A stretch of DNA of 64,000 nucleotides from Cryptomeria japonica (GCF_030272615.1 NC_081410.1:258465533-258529532), one strand, 5' to 3'. Shown: positions 18,159-32,177, counted from the first letter of the stretch. Numbers and translations: made by a program. The notes: generated by a model not told the origin, from the sequence alone.

Positions 18159-19156
18159 TATTTGCAGTACAGTTTTCATGTTCTTAGTTTAGTTTATGTT
18201 GTTTCTTAATAAGGTGGAAGACACCAATTATTGTAGTTGTTTCTATGTTTGTTTTGTTTCAATAGGATTTCTTATATGACTCTTTTGGGTGCAAAATTGT
18301 TGATGTCTAGATCAAGGGTAGTAGCCATGAAGTACAAGTTTGATTCTTACATCCTGCCTACTAAACTACACTCATCAGACAGGGATATTAGAGACACTGG
18401 TATTGGTCACATGGGCTTGAATGAGTTCTTACAAAGGATGGCCAAGCCAGATGGAACGACTACTTGGGCTACCTTTTTGGTTCATTCGGGGCTTGTTCCG
18501 ACAACAAAATTTCTAGTTGCATTGCAGTCTCTAGATCCAATAATGGCCTATGCATACAATTTTAAGCCTAATGAAAGGAGATTCTATGGCCCTCTCGGTA
18601 ATGTCATCCTTTATATCTCTCTAGATGTTTTAGAAGATGTCTTCCATATTCCTAAATATGACTCCTATTTTCATGTTACAATAACTTGAGGGGAGTGCTA
18701 CTTTCAAGAGGAAGGAGACCCCATGACATATATAAATAAAAATTTGATGGAGAAAAGTAAGAAGCCTAGTCAAATGGAATAGATTAAAATCTTTCACCGG
18801 GCCTATTTCCATATGGATGTTAAAGAATATGTCACTCTCCTTTGTAGAGTGGCAGGATTACCTAATGCCAAGGAGTTTCATCCATGAATGTTGCTCTACA
18901 TCAATAGAATTTTGGATAGGAAGGAGTATATTGACTAGGGACAAATGATCAATGACAACTTAGATGAGAAGTTCCAGCAAGTAAAGACGGATTCACAATT
19001 ATACATGACCTCATATGTTGTCTACATGCTTGCAGCCCAAGTTACATATTGTAATGATGGAAAAATGGTGAATGATAGATCAAGAAGGAAACTACCCTTT
19101 CCCTCAAAGAGAGATGAGAATTTCGCTATTGATTACCCTTCAAACACTTTTCACCA

Positions 19157-20287
19157 TGTTACATTATGAAGAGAAGAGGAGAATTCACTAGATTCAATCT
19201 CTCCACATGAAGATGGTAGATTGAATTCTGAATGAATTAGGAATGTTAAGTTGATCCCCTCTTCCTTGTTTGAAATGGAAAGGAATTGATTGAATTATGT
19301 AGTGCAAAAGTGACAAAGAATTGATTATAACTTGAGATTGGAATATGGGATGAAGTTGCACACCTAGATCTGGTAGTAATATGTCAAGACGAAGTTGCCC
19401 TACGAATTTGAGGAAACATTGCCCAGACCGTGGTAGGAATGTACACGGTCCTCCCAAAAATCCACAAAACGAAAAAGGGCTTTTCTGCCTCTGCAAATGA
19501 AGCCCGAATCCAAAAGTACAGTTGCGCACCTGCAACCTACACACAGAAAAGAGAGGAAAATGGGTTGGGATTGGGGGTTTGCTTTTAGGTCAAACCCTAG
19601 TTTTGGAATTAACCAAGTAATAAAAGAAAGTACTTGCAAGTAGATGTAAATAAAAGACTGAATTGTAAATCACCTCAACGGTTGTGGTAGCAATGTTGAT
19701 AGAAATGCTTGTGTGAAATTGAATGTTAAAATCAATCTTCTCTTCAATGGTTGAATCCTTGACTTGAATGCAACACCTAGCCTTGAAGGGAGACTTGAGA
19801 ATGTTTAATGTTGGAAAAGAATGCTTGAATGCTTGATTGCTTATACAACTTGAACATATCCAACTTTGACCTATCCAAATTATGCAAATGTGAGTACGGC
19901 TGACCCCTTAAATACATGTTAGTGGATCTAAATTTCGTCACGGGCCAACATCGGGGGAGTTTCCCGCCCGATGCACAACCAATAATGCAACCCTAGGAAG
20001 GGTCCAGCCCCAAAATAGGGCAGGGACAGGGGCGCCACGCCCCTGTCCTACCCCTTTCTCCAGGGCATAGTGCGGACGAGGTGATGTAGAGGTCAAGGAA
20101 GAAGTTGTTTCTGAGGGCTGAGCAATCTTTGGTCTTCGATCAGGCTAGAGGATTCGAACTCACATGTGTGAAGACCCTAATGCAGTCGAAAATTGCTAGG
20201 GTTGCAATAAAATGACACTACACCTATCTCGGGCTAGGGAGAGAGGTATCCCTTCCTAACACTCACATTTATCATCATTACCCCCAA
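19157..20287 (+). mobile_element. LTR-like insertion in the long ORF (ends uncertain)
   Basis: Coding similarity stops near 19169 and resumes near 20361. Between them is noncoding DNA with LTR-like features: it starts TGTTACATTATG and ends near CACTCACA followed by TTTATC. It has a GC-rich block (19930-20060) and a general layout similar to the LTR-like block at 61599-63277, including a shared GTCAAACCCTA string. I could not find a target duplication, so the limits are approximate. Confidence 0.4.
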
Positions 20288-22582
20288 CTGCAGCTAAATA
20301 GGAGTAGAAAAGATCATCAGGTGGTCAATGTTTTCTTTGTTTTTGCAGTAATAAGATCTATTGAAGGATATTTTAGAAAGAGGATATATAAGGGTTGTAG
20401 GGTGCATGGTGCCACCATATAAGTTACCCCGATATCCTTGTGATCATCTCATTGTTTTGGAGTTATGCAGGCAGGTAGCATATGCACATAATTTAATAAA
20501 GAGAAAATGTAAGCCATGTTTTCATCTCTCGATTGTAGTCAGGGCCCACTCTTGCTCCGATATGAAAGTAGCAAAGAATATTGAGGCTGAGTTGCTAGAC
20601 TTTTCTCTTGACCTGCTACGCATTGATAGGGACAAATTTGATCCCATTGGCACGTTTAGCAAAGTAATGGGAACTCACTTCACACATGTACCGAATCTTT
20701 AAGATCACTAGGCAAATTTCATCAATGATCATGAGATTCGGGTAAGAGATTAACGCAAGTTGAGTCTGAACCTCGCATCAAATGTTTCCAATCTATGGGT
20801 TTCAAACCAACATAAGGCCTATGGGGATGAAAATGTGTTGCACCCATTTTACGAAAAAAAAAATACAACTTTTGATATCCCTATTCATAATATTTATCCT
20901 CATTTGCTAGAGCGGGAAGATATGGAGCTAAGAGATAAGGATGTATTATTTTGGATGAAACAATGGATGGGAAATCCATATGATATGCTTCGGGTGCCTT
21001 CTGTTAAGACTCCATCTCAGCAGCAAATACCCACTTCGTTCATTGGCAAGGAAACTCCTAGTTCCCCCTCCTCCTCTTCTTCAAGGAAACACTCCACTCT
21101 AAGAAATCCAACTGGGCATGCTAGACCTTATGTGGAGCAACTTCCTTCTAAAGTGCATAAGAAAATAAAGGGAAAGGGTATCGACCAACCTACGTCTTCC
21201 TCTTCTACTCCTCATCAATCGAAAAAGAGAAAAAAACAACCTAGTACTCCTGCAGGCCCAGTCACTTCTTCAGTTCATCAAAGGACTAGGTCTACAATAG
21301 CTAGAGATAAAGAGGAAGTTAGACTTTCCCCTACTGATCCAACAAGGGTCTTCAAAAGGTTGAAGAAGCATAAGTGTGTCCCACCAATTAATATCATAAG
21401 GGACTAGTCTAAGGAGGATGAAGGTGAGGTAGGTCCCCAATTGATTAGGAGGAAGAGGTCGAGAGTTGAATCTGAACAACTTCAATCTGAAGGCCCCTCT
21501 TCCCAAACTCCAGATATTACACAAGCTCCAACTATTTAACAAGAGATTACATTGACTTCCTCTCCAGAGCCTTCCTCCCAAGAACCTCATCATGACACCA
21601 TCCAAATAGAAATCGGTACCGAGGCTGAGCTTGAAAAAGAGAAAGATTCAAAACAATTGCCTCATGTGCAAGAAGAAGGAGATAAATTGAGAAGCAAGGA
21701 TCCATCCCTGAAAGTGCGGATTGAAGAATCTATTAAAATCCTTGTTGAACAACAACAACAACAACACCAAGTGCCTCAAGATATCAAAATATTTGATAAG
21801 GTCATTGAAGACACTTTTCTGTCAATGCTCGAGAGAGATTTGATAGTAGTAGTAGATGAGAATCGAGAAACTCTCCCTCCTAATTCTCAATACTCAACAG
21901 AACAAGATGAAATAGAAGGTGGAGAAACTATTGCAGGTAGTCCAATACAAGAAGAAACAACCCAAGAACAACAGATGCCTACTGGAGAGCTTCCAAAAGA
22001 TATCTCTAAATAACCAACAAAGGAAGCTATGGAAGAACCTCAGAACAAGATGCAAGTGCAACTTGGTGATAGAGAGGAGCAACGACATCAGGAAGAAATA
22101 GATGATTTATAGGTAACTGATGCGTCTGCTAGTTCTATTACTCCTTGGCTTGCACATTCTATGGGTCATAGAAGAACCTATAAGGAGGTGATTGAAACTG
22201 ATTTCTCCATCTTGGAGAAAGCTCTTAAGACTCCTGAAAGTAAGAAGCGAGCCTACAAATTGGCCTTTGTATCAATAGATGAATTTGGGCATCAAAAGCC
22301 CCAAATTGTCATGTCAAAGGTTGATAAGCCTAAGTAAAAAATGACAGCAAGACTACCAAATCCAAGAGGTAGATCTCGGCCAACTGAATAAAGAGGGAGA
22401 GAGGCATTTGTTGAGGCAATTTGTTACCATTTTTTGTCAGATGGACAAAGAGGATCAGACCAAGGATGAGTTGAAGGAATCAAAAGATGAATTGAAGAAC
22501 TGCATCAGTCAACTCCTTGGTCCAATTGATTCAGTTGCCCCATCTTTGAGCATCCAGACTACTCTTACACAGAGTATGTCAA

Positions 22583-23396
22583 TGTTAGGAATCCCACAGA
22601 TACTGAGAGGGGGGGTGAATCAATATCTAATCGGTAATTAGAATTTCTTAACTTAAAACATGCAGAACATATTATAACAGAGTACCGGTATGCAAGAAAT
22701 AATGTAATAAACATAATCAAGAACATCCACATGAAAAGCACACCATAACACAAGGATTTAACGAGGAAACCTGGTGTGGGAAAAACTTCAGTGGGATTTG
22801 TGACCCACAATATTCACTCACTGGCTAATAAGAGAATATTACTTACAATAGGGGCCTGCACATGCAGGAAGGCCAACTACCTAGAGCTCACTGCTCAATG
22901 GGAAGTCTCACTGACTTACAATGTGGATTATACAAATCCAATATCTTGTACTGCTTTAAAATAACATCTATAATGCCAGATCCAGTACCGGTTGTTGCTC
23001 TGCTTCTTACATAAACCTTTTAGCCTATATTTCGCATAATAGGTCTACCTTATATTTTTTCTTTTTCTTTCGCTTCCATTTACTTACAAAATGTCTACAA
23101 TGATCTCTCTTATATATAAGAGTCATCTTACAATTTGCCAAGTCGACTTATAGAGTTTTTACAATAATAAAAAAAATATAATATAACAAAATCATGTCGG
23201 CCTCTGTGCTGGTATACTTCCTTTCTTTGTGTCGGTGTTGGTGTCCTAAGTGCCGATGTAGAGTGTGATCTGTTGATGCCGGTGCACTATCTTGTTGGTG
23301 TAATGGCTTGTCGGTGCCATAGGATTGCAAGGTTGCCATCAATGACAAAACCTTCAATCACCTACAATGTCTCATTGGAGTGTGCATATGCCAACA
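22583..23396 (-). mobile_element. Solo LTR (814 bp, minus orientation)
   Basis: It starts TGTTAGGAATCCCAC and ends ATGCCAACA. It is flanked by GTCAA (22578-22582) and GTCAG (23397-23401), a target duplication with one mismatch. It is the reverse-complement relative of the solo LTR at 48193-48997. Removing it restores the frame of the interrupted ORF. No internal element sequence remains, so recombination between two LTRs deleted it. Confidence 0.88.
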
Positions 23397-24073
23397 GTCA
23401 GGCATAGGTGTAATTAAAGATTCTTTTATTCCTACAGCAATTAGTTGGAGAGATGAGATTGAGAAATTAGGAAAGGGTTTCATTCACCAAGTTTTGTCAG
23501 ATTACATTCAATTGTAATCCCAAATAATAGTTTTGAATGATCTATTGCAAGGGACTAGGAAGGAAGACATTAATACTCAAGATTCAATTCATTTATGGGA
23601 AGACTATCTCCCTATTTTGAGAAAAATAAAGAAGATTGACTTGAAGTTGTTGCATGATAAGGAAATTTTGGAGGAGGAAGTCGATAAGGAAATAGTAGTA
23701 GAATGGATAAGAGCCACAAAAATGGTGATAAAAGAGAACACTAAGGCACACAAAAAAATTATTAATTAGATTAGCTTTATCCATTCTTTTCTTTCTTGCA
23801 TTGAAGAGTTCATCAAAGGCTTGCATGAGATGGTTCCAAATGGAAAATTGGACCAGGAAGCTGCTACAGAGGTCATCCAAGATTTTAAAGATAAAATGTA
23901 TAACAATTTCTCCACAATTGATTGAAGAGATTATGTCAACAAAGAAGCACTTGGAGACAATGCAAGCCAAGTTGCCTTAGTTAGTTGAAGCCAGTAAGAA
24001 ATCTCGATCTTTTGTTCAGAATCTAATAATAAAGAGGAAGTATATAAAGATTCCAGATGTACAAGAGCTGTAG

Positions 24074-25466
24074 GCAATTTTGTAAAATTTTGAACAACAT
24101 TTTCCCTCTAAAATTTGAATTCAGCTTGTACAGTAAAATTTCTAAAAATAGCTAAATTTCAGACTGCAGTTTTCCAACTCAAAGCTCCCAATTTGGTGGG
24201 GTCAGATATGGAGAGTAGGGAATATTTTTATTCATTGTTTTCCACACCTAGAACCTCCAGTTAACTTCCTATTAATCTCAATAAGTCGAATGATCAGTAG
24301 CAAAACTGTTTTGTGCATTCCCACGAGAAAAATACAACTGGATTTTGGCAGTTCGAAATGGTGGATCTGTCACATCTTTTGCATGGTTTCAACCACCCAA
24401 ATCGGTTGTTTAGGTGTTAGATAGAGTTTAGGAAGCTTAAGCTTCAATTTAGACTTGTTTCTATTGAAGTTTTTATTTAGTTTTATGTAATTTCGGGTGT
24501 TAATTTCACCCAAAAACCCTAATTTTGGGCTTGGACATTTTTAGTTCTACACTCTATATAAACCCCTCCATTGTTTGTAAAAGGGGTTGGATTTTTGGCA
24601 TGGACATTTATTGGGATATTAATGCAATTTTGGTGTGAATTTTCTGCTAAAATTTTGCTCAATGTGGATGAACTTTATTCATATTTTGATATCCCAGTTT
24701 TGTGCTTAAGGGTTCAAACAACTTATGTAGTTGGAATTGTTGATCATTAAATGATTTGAAGAAAACAGATAAAATAGCTATGGCATATTTCTTGGGAGAA
24801 TATTAAGAATTTTGTCTTGCATGTGCGCATTCAGTTTGACTATGCAATTTGATGGGTTTTGAAAATGACCATGGTATTGTGTATTCCTTTGATGATTGCA
24901 CCATGTTCATATAAATTGTGTTGATTTGATTTCTATGTGTGGTTTAATGTTGTGGTTTTACCTTCCATTCTCAAATTATTCATTGTTTGACATTGTTTGT
25001 TAAGGTTTTTGTTAACGCAATCATTTCTAAACCCTGCATCTTTTGCATTTTTTTATAATCACAGTTAGCATAAGAATAATTAGCATATATTGTTATTTTA
25101 TATTTGCATTTCATTTTATATATTTTCAAAAATACCAAAAAAAATGTGCATATTAGGGAAAGATAGTTGTATTTTCTAGGCATAAAGCCAGCAAGCCCCT
25201 TGTTTATAGCACATTGGCTCCCATTGACCTATCCTGCCCGACTAAGACCTAGCCTTCCAGAACCTTGGAGGATACTTTGTGTGCTTTTCAAGAGAGTATT
25301 TTCATTATGGATCTTTTTTTGTTGGCTATGCTAACACCATTGTCAATAGTATTGTAATGTATTTTCATAAAGTAATAGAAATTAGTAGTTTTCTCTCTCT
25401 TGTAATTGTCTCGTTAATATTTTTATTATTCCATGTGTGTCTGTTGGGTGGAAAATCCCTTCAACA
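24074..25466 (+). other. Putative promoter, R and U5 of the LTR of element C
   Basis: This noncoding stretch runs from the end of the long ORF to a CAACA that is followed by a primer-site-like sequence. It holds a good TATA box at 24555-24562. The order ORF, TATA, leader, CAACA, primer site, gag repeats that of element B. The left end of this LTR was not found, so it is also possible that the ORF and the gypsy gag belong to different units. Confidence 0.4.
24555..24562 (+). promoter_or_regulatory. TATA box downstream of the long ORF
   Basis: TATATAAA in the context CTCTATATAAACCCC, a strong plant TATA box. It lies 480 bp after the stop of the long ORF and about 900 bp before the primer-like site. 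Confidence 0.6.
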
Positions 25467-25468
25467 AG

Positions 25469-25479
25469 TGGTGTCAAAT
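25469..25479 (+). other. Primer-binding-like site of element C
   Basis: TGGTGTCAAAT follows TTCAACA with a 2-bp spacer. It resembles the TGGTGTCAGA/TGGTATCAGA type used with initiator Met tRNA, with changes. Confidence 0.5.
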
Positions 25480-25499
25480 TAGAAGTTCCTGAGTGTAAA

Positions 25500-26640
25500 A
25501 TAGATTTCCAAATGTGAGGCATTTTCTACTAGGATTGTGGTTGTTGGTTTGTGAGAAAAGTGTCTCCACGAAGGAACCATGGTGGAACAAATGTTATTGT
25601 GATAGAAGAGGGTTTTAGAGCCCTCCAAAGACAAGTTCAAGAATTGCAAGATGAGATACACAGAGGAGTTGATATTAGAGGAAGAGATTAAACTTGGGAT
25701 GAATCTAAATAAGTATAGTTTGAAGAAGAACAAGAAGCAACAAGAGATCTTGATGAGGCTATATATTTTAGGGTCATGTTCAAGATTGGAAAAAGGCGAA
25801 AGATTGAAGTTTCCACATTTTTTAGAAATCTTAATCTAGAAGATTTGATAGATTGGATCAATGGTATGGAAAAATTTTTGAGTATGAAGAAGTAGAATAT
25901 CTTGAGAGGGTCAAGTTTTCAAAGAACAAACTAAAATCTATGCCAAGATTTGATGGAAAGAGGTCCAGATAGAAAGAAATAGAAGAGGAAAAGAGAAGAT
26001 AAAAAAATGGGATCGAATGGTGGAAAAGTTAAAGAGGCAATTCCTCCTTGATTATACGCTACATTTGTTAAAGAGGATGCAAGGTTTGAAGCAAGTAGGA
26101 AAATCTATTAAAGAGTATACCAAAGGATTAAAGGGTATACTGAAGAGTTCTATAGAGTGTTGATCAAAACAGGTCATTTTAAGGCCAACAAGGAGAAGGT
26201 ACCTGATATATTAATGGGTTGAAGCCAAGTATTGGAGAACAATTAACTTTAGTCATAATGAATTCTATTAAGGATGCCTATCAACTTACCATAAATGTTC
26301 AAGAGGAGATGAATAGAAGATTTGAGAGAAAACAAAGAGGAAGTGGTCATGGAGGAAAGACTGGCAAATGATCATATAGAGAGTAGAAGAAGATTGAAGA
26401 ATCTAGTAGTAGTCAAACTAGAAAGGTGATAATACCTATTAACCTTGTGACTAAAAAAATGGTGATCAAAGACAAAGAGGAAGATTTGGATGAGGATCTA
26501 GAAGAGGCGGATTATGTGGAGCTTGTATCTAGTGTGGACAAGGACATAGAGCATATCACTATCTCTAACATCAAGGGAGGAAAAATAGAAGATACAAAGA
26601 TAACGCATAAATCGCATTGTAGATGAGGATGTTGAGTCTT
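25500..26640 (+). pseudogene. gag: Gypsy gag of element C, heavily decayed
   Basis: Across several frames the plus strand reads a Ty3/gypsy capsid of the common plant type: a coiled-coil-like start (FRALQRQVQELQDEIHRG near 25615), then the core motif region with DLIDWINGMEKF (near 25842) and VKFSKNKLKSMPRFDG. Further on is an acidic region (26460-26570). At least six stops and shifts break it. Gag would form the particle; this copy cannot. It follows the primer-like site at 25469 and leads to the protease/RT remnant. Confidence 0.75.
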
Positions 26641-26699
26641 CACATTCCGAAGATGTTGAAATAGGAGAGGTTCTTGTTATTAGAAGATCCTTTATGAAT

Positions 26700-27713
26700 G
26701 AAGAGAAAGAACTAGGTTAGAGGAAGATTTTTTTTGCACAAGATATAAATCTAAAGGTAAATTTTGTAAAGTGATTCTTGAAGAAGGCAGTAAAAACAAC
26801 TTTGTTTCAAAATAAATAGTTAGTAAGTTGTAGTTACAGAGAAGAAGGCATCCTAACCCATATTGGGTTTCTTGGTTGCAAAAGGACCATAAAGATTTGT
26901 TCAATTAATAATGTCTTGTAAAGTTCAATATTAAAAATTATCATGATAAGTTATTATGTGATATTATTCCTATGGATATTTGTCATATGTTGTTAGGAAG
27001 ATCATGCTAGTTTGATCAATGTGCAATAAATGATGGACATGTCAACATCTATTCCTTGAAAAATGATAGAGTTTGTCATAAGTTGAAGCCCTTAAAAGAG
27101 GTGGAGGAAAAGGTATGCAGTAATGCCAAAATTTGTTTAGTCAATGGAAGAAAGTGCTTGGAAATTATGAAGCACGAAAAAATGTGTTATGCTTTGATTC
27201 CTAGAATTAATGGAGAAGATGATAAAGAAATACCTATAGAGGTTTCATAATTGTTGAATTAAATTCAAGATATTGTGTTTGATGGTGTGCCTGAGGGTTT
27301 TCTCATAGTAAGAAAGATTAGTCACTAGATGGACTTTATTCTTGGAGCCAGTTTGTTGAATAATGCAACCCATGTAATGACTCTAGTAGAGTGAAAATTT
27401 GAATAGATGAGTGCAAGAAATATTGCAAAAAGGATTGATTCAAATGAGTTTGAGTCTATTTGTGATACCCCTAGTATTAGCATTAAAGAAGGATGGAGAA
27501 TGGAGGATTTGTATAATATCTAGAGTCATCGATGAGATTAATATCAAGTATAGATTTCATTTGCCAAGGATGGATGACATAATGGATTGTTTGAGTGGAG
27601 TTGAGTACTTCGTGAAAATAGATTTGAAGAGTGGATATCATGAAATCCATATTAGAGAAGGAGATAATTGGAATATAGCATTCAAAACCAAGGAGGGCTT
27701 GTACAAGTTGTAA
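26700..27713 (+). pseudogene. pol: Gypsy protease and N-terminal RT of element C, truncated by insertion
   Basis: The protease region reads EEGSKNNF at 26780, where chromovirus-like elements usually have a DGGS-type active site, so the catalytic Asp appears lost. Downstream are LCDIIPMDICHMLLG (26950-27000) and CHKLKPLKEVEEK, typical of this gypsy group. RT starts near 27300 and includes VLALKKDGEWRIC and FVKIDLKSGYHEIHIREGDN, ending LYK at 27708. It is cut there by the block that begins TGTAACACCCC. The RT resumes at 32651. Many stops are present. Confidence 0.8.
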
Positions 27714-30700
27714 CACCCCGATAGGGAACCTCAGAGGGATATCAACTAATAAATTGAAACACATAACAAATAACTCTTTTTTTTAAAGGAAACATAACAT
27801 ATCATTCTTCTTTTAACTCATTCAATACTACGTAAATGAATTACATATCATAGATGAATGGAAATAATGTTAAGCAAAAAACTTTATCACATCTCATAAT
27901 AAAACTCTAAGGGTTCCCTAACATCGCTACTAAGAAACACTAACTATCATTCACTAATCATATAACTCATTGAAAAGGGGAAAACTTAGATAAATGGTTA
28001 GTTGTATAAATCATATAAAATGTGAATAAAAGCATTCAAATAACATGAACAACCATTATATCTAGATGATCACTTCTTCCTCCAATTGAGCTTGATGAAG
28101 TGGATGTGCCCTATGCTTCACTTGATTTGATTTTCTCTTCAAAGAGTGATGTGTAGATTGCTCTCCACTACACAACAAGATAGGATGATGAATTGGTTAA
28201 GTGTGGAAAGATCTTGGAATTATGAGGGTGTGATAAAGGATTTTGATTCTCAAATGGACAGAAAGACAATACTCAAAAGATGGATGATCTATGGAGGGAG
28301 GAGGCTCCAATTTATAGATTGGAGGAGGCCAAAATAGAGGGCCAAGATTGATTTGAACTGGAGGGATAGGATTGAAAGAAAGTGGGAGAGGATTGAGAAG
28401 ACAATGTGGGAGATCCAAGAGATTTTCCACAAAGGCATTTCTTATCTCCACACTTCTCAAGGTACATGGGGAAGATTTACCCAAGTACATTAAGAAGAGA
28501 AAATGAATATTAAATTCCTTGGAGGAAGGGTGGAGGAATTAAAAATTTCAAAATAGAAGATTGTGTGGGAAGACTAAATGAGAAAAGGAATTGAAAATTC
28601 ATTGGGAAGAGGGGGCATGGGAATGTGCAATGGTTTGGCATACCTTGGAAGAGACAAAGTGTGTGCATTTAAGTCTGGAAGGTGAGAGGGACAAACCATT
28701 TATGGAAAAGAGTTGACTCATCCCTAATTAAGGTGATTAGGAATGTGTGAATGATTAGGGAAATAGATTAGGTGAGTTAATAGAGGATTAGAGTGCAAGT
28801 GGGAAAGTTAGGAGGATGTGACATGAAGAGAGATAATGAGTGGAGGAGTTTAAAATTGGGGAAAATGATAAGCATGATTAATGAGTTAAGTAGGCTAGAT
28901 CATAGGATTACAAAGGGTGATTTGTAGGAATCACATGGTTAGCTTAGTTAATTGAAATTAATTAACTAATAGATGTTTAGAAGAAATAATGATTGGAATG
29001 ACTTGAGAAGAATGGTGAAATAATTAATTTTGATAAATTAATAATAGGACTATAGTGATGAGATAATTAAACTTGTTTTAATTAGAGGAAAGGATCAACA
29101 CAATTAAATTAATTAATTATGTGGAAAGGCTTAAATTGATTAAATATTAATTAATTTTAGATGTCTACACTCATCATAGAAAGATATATGTTGTTCATTT
29201 TATTGCACCAAATAAAAGATTCCTATGATAACCTTCATAAAGAAAAGAGCATAAAAATAATCCACATGAATACATTCACTTACACGATATCCATTAATAC
29301 AATTGAAATTATCATAACAACCCTATACAATCATTTCCACTTGGAAAATTCATTTGAAAATATCCTTTCAAATATGAATACAATTATGCAATTACACATT
29401 CTTTACATCATTTCTAGAAGATACATAACAAATACATTACAAAGGTGGAATGATCTGCATATGAATATAGAATCACTGGTTCACAAGGTAAGATCCATTC
29501 AACTGCTCACAAACAAGAAACTCTAAAGACAAACCCCAATGGATGGTTAAAACACTACCACTCAACCATGTGGAACCTAGAGGTCCACCCCCCATGTTGA
29601 AGATAGACATGAGGCCCCAAACAACAAAAAACAAGGCTAGGGATAAAAGAAAAAAAACATACACCAATATCAAGGTACATAAGATAACACTCCTCAAGAC
29701 AAAGAAGTAAGGATAAAAACCAAATAAACATCCAAAAAATCCAAGAAAAGGATATCAATCAAAACCTTCAAGAACTAACAAAAGACTCCTAAGAAACAAC
29801 CAAAAGCATCCAAAAGGCTCCCAAACGCTTCCACATAAACAAACAACTCAATATGATACTAGGATACATAAGGAGAGAGTGTCATCGCATAGCCTCTCAT
29901 GAGTTACCTTGACAGTCTAACCCTCTCCTAACTCCAAACCTCAACCCCCATGGAGAAATCATGTGATACTATACAATCATTTCATTAAGCGAAGGTATTG
30001 CACAACATGTTAGCTCCAATGTCTCTTCAAACAGATAGCCCTTCCCAATCTCATTCTCTATATATACGAGCATATGAGGCCATGAGTGGGGCAAAAACCA
30101 TCATCTTATTAGTGTGTGAAACCCAACTCAATTTTTTATTATTATTAATGTTATCACTTATTAATCTACTCTCATATGGGCTACTATGGCAGCCACTTAA
30201 GACCTCGACCCCCATAGAGAGCCACTCCCCCTTAATGCACCTAGCTATCCTAACACATAAGGTTAAAATAGAATTCACTACAACATAAAATAAACTATAA
30301 TGAATCCATTATCAAGCTCAGATTTCATAATTGAAATAGGACTTTACATGCAAGACCCTAACAACAAGGGCTAAGTCTTGAAACTGAAACTGGAGCATAA
30401 ATTACTGGATCTTTCCACAACCAAGCATGGGAATGGTAAAATAAACACAAACAAAATACAATAAGATCTTAAAATCTCAAAATCACACTAACAATAGAGT
30501 ATTGATCCTACACAAGCCTCTAGAACTAACCAGAAACAAAATGAAAACTTACAACTCAATCAAACCCCCAAAATAGTGATCTTGTGCATCCATTCAATCA
30601 TGTTGCACATTTTTTACATCTTGCTACACATATGATTCATCTTTCCTCACATATGAATCATATTTATTCACATGATTCTTATTGCTACACATATGCACTT

Positions 30701-32144
30701 TGTTCCTATGCATACACGACGTAGATTGCTTGCCAGAATAGGGAGACTTGACATTGAAAAATAGGTAACACAGAGACTCCAGTGCCAAAATAAAATCAAA
30801 ACCCATTTGGGAAGGGTCCGATAACCTTCTAAAACATTAATAAATCGATCATAGGGATTCATACAAGTATTTCAATCAAAAATTGAGAAAAAACAAACAA
30901 ATAAAAATGTTAAATACCTACACTCGATTTTGGAAAAATGCAATCTTTGAAAACATGAATTAAATAACTGATTTCAAATAGTAAATAAATTCAACAACAC
31001 ATTCCAAATTACCCCTAATAATTCATTTTAACCAATATTACAAATTAAACTGAAATTAAAACTGGGAAATAGGGACCTACTTGGAAAACTTACTAAGAAA
31101 GATATAGAAGAGAGAGAAGATTTGCAAATGAATTATGAACCACGGATCTTTCTCCAATCAGCAATAAAACATCAGCAAGAAAGATCAAGAAACCAATCCA
31201 TGTTCCAAGCAAACGGAGAAAACAATCTCCAATCAGAGCTGCAAACCTTCTCCAACTCCCTAACACAAAATTCTCCTTCGTAAATTCTTCGCAAAATTAC
31301 AACCACAATTCTTCCCAACAACTTCATAAAGTAACCTCAAATAATTCTCATAAAGAATAAATAAAGATCAACTATCTGCTAAATAAAGCTCACAAAATCA
31401 CACACACAAAAACCCTAATTCAAAAATTATAAAAATAAAAATATTAAATTAATTCCAAAATCAAAATCCCCACAAAAAGAATTAAGCAATAATTATTAAA
31501 TATTAAATTGCCAATTAAAAATCCCCTAAAAATAGTTGACTCCCACTTAACAACTAAGCAAAAAATAAATAATCAATTCCAACTAAAAATATAATTATCC
31601 ATAAAAATGGGACAACTAGTTCCACCAAAATAAAATAAAAATATAACAATGAGTTCCATAATAAAATATAGTTTCCACAATAAAATAATTCCCACAATAA
31701 AAATAGTCGCATGCACAATAATTAATCAATTAATAAATAAAATCTAATAATATGAATATATTTATTAATTCAAAAATACAATTAAAACAACAATAAACAA
31801 TAATTAATTATTAATTAATTTATGACACTCAAATTATAATTAATATCAATAATTAAAATAACATAAAATTCCACACACAAATAAATTATAAAATAATGCC
31901 AATATCAAAACAAGACTTATCACTGACAACAAGGTGATCGGATATTGTCTAGATGACACATCTAATGGGATAAAATAAAGGTTAGATAATGTCCCTGGAT
32001 TAGGACAATGGCTAGGGTTAAATACATTTTGGGCCTTGTACTATCTCCTGTACCACCATTGGGATTTGAAGATATGCTTAGACCTGTGGGACCAGGTGGA
32101 ATTGATGACTGGTATCTGCAACCTACACCAAAGTGTTGTATACT

Positions 32145-32177
<33 letters not shown>

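Larger units (their letters stand above)
18303..24073 (+). pseudogene. Broken long ORF upstream of a gypsy gag (LTR-type accessory protein, element C)
   Basis: A series of plus-strand frames, beginning MSRSRVVAMKYKFDSYILP at 18303 and ending KIPDVQEL-stop at 24073, reads as one decayed protein. Two insertions interrupt it (about 19157-20287 and 22583-23401); without them it is about 3.86 kb, near 1,280 codons. The N-terminal third is a globular helical region with CYFQEEGDPMTYINKN and LLCRVAGLPNAKEF. The middle is Ser- and Lys-rich (about 21000-22000), and the C-terminal part is charged and helical, probably coiled coil (23530-23950). Several stops replace expected Trp codons (for example TGA at 18885 and TAG at about 18938), which fits G-to-A decay. 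I do not know its function. Its layout, length and an L-CRV-G motif resemble the ORF in the LTR of element B (54430-58946). Confidence 0.6.

Noticed and set aside
17737-18187. Overlapping open frames of 135-150 codons on both strands
   Set aside because: They arise from the quasi-palindromic GGGGAT/ATCCCC array, which reads alike on both strands; the peptides have no domain features.
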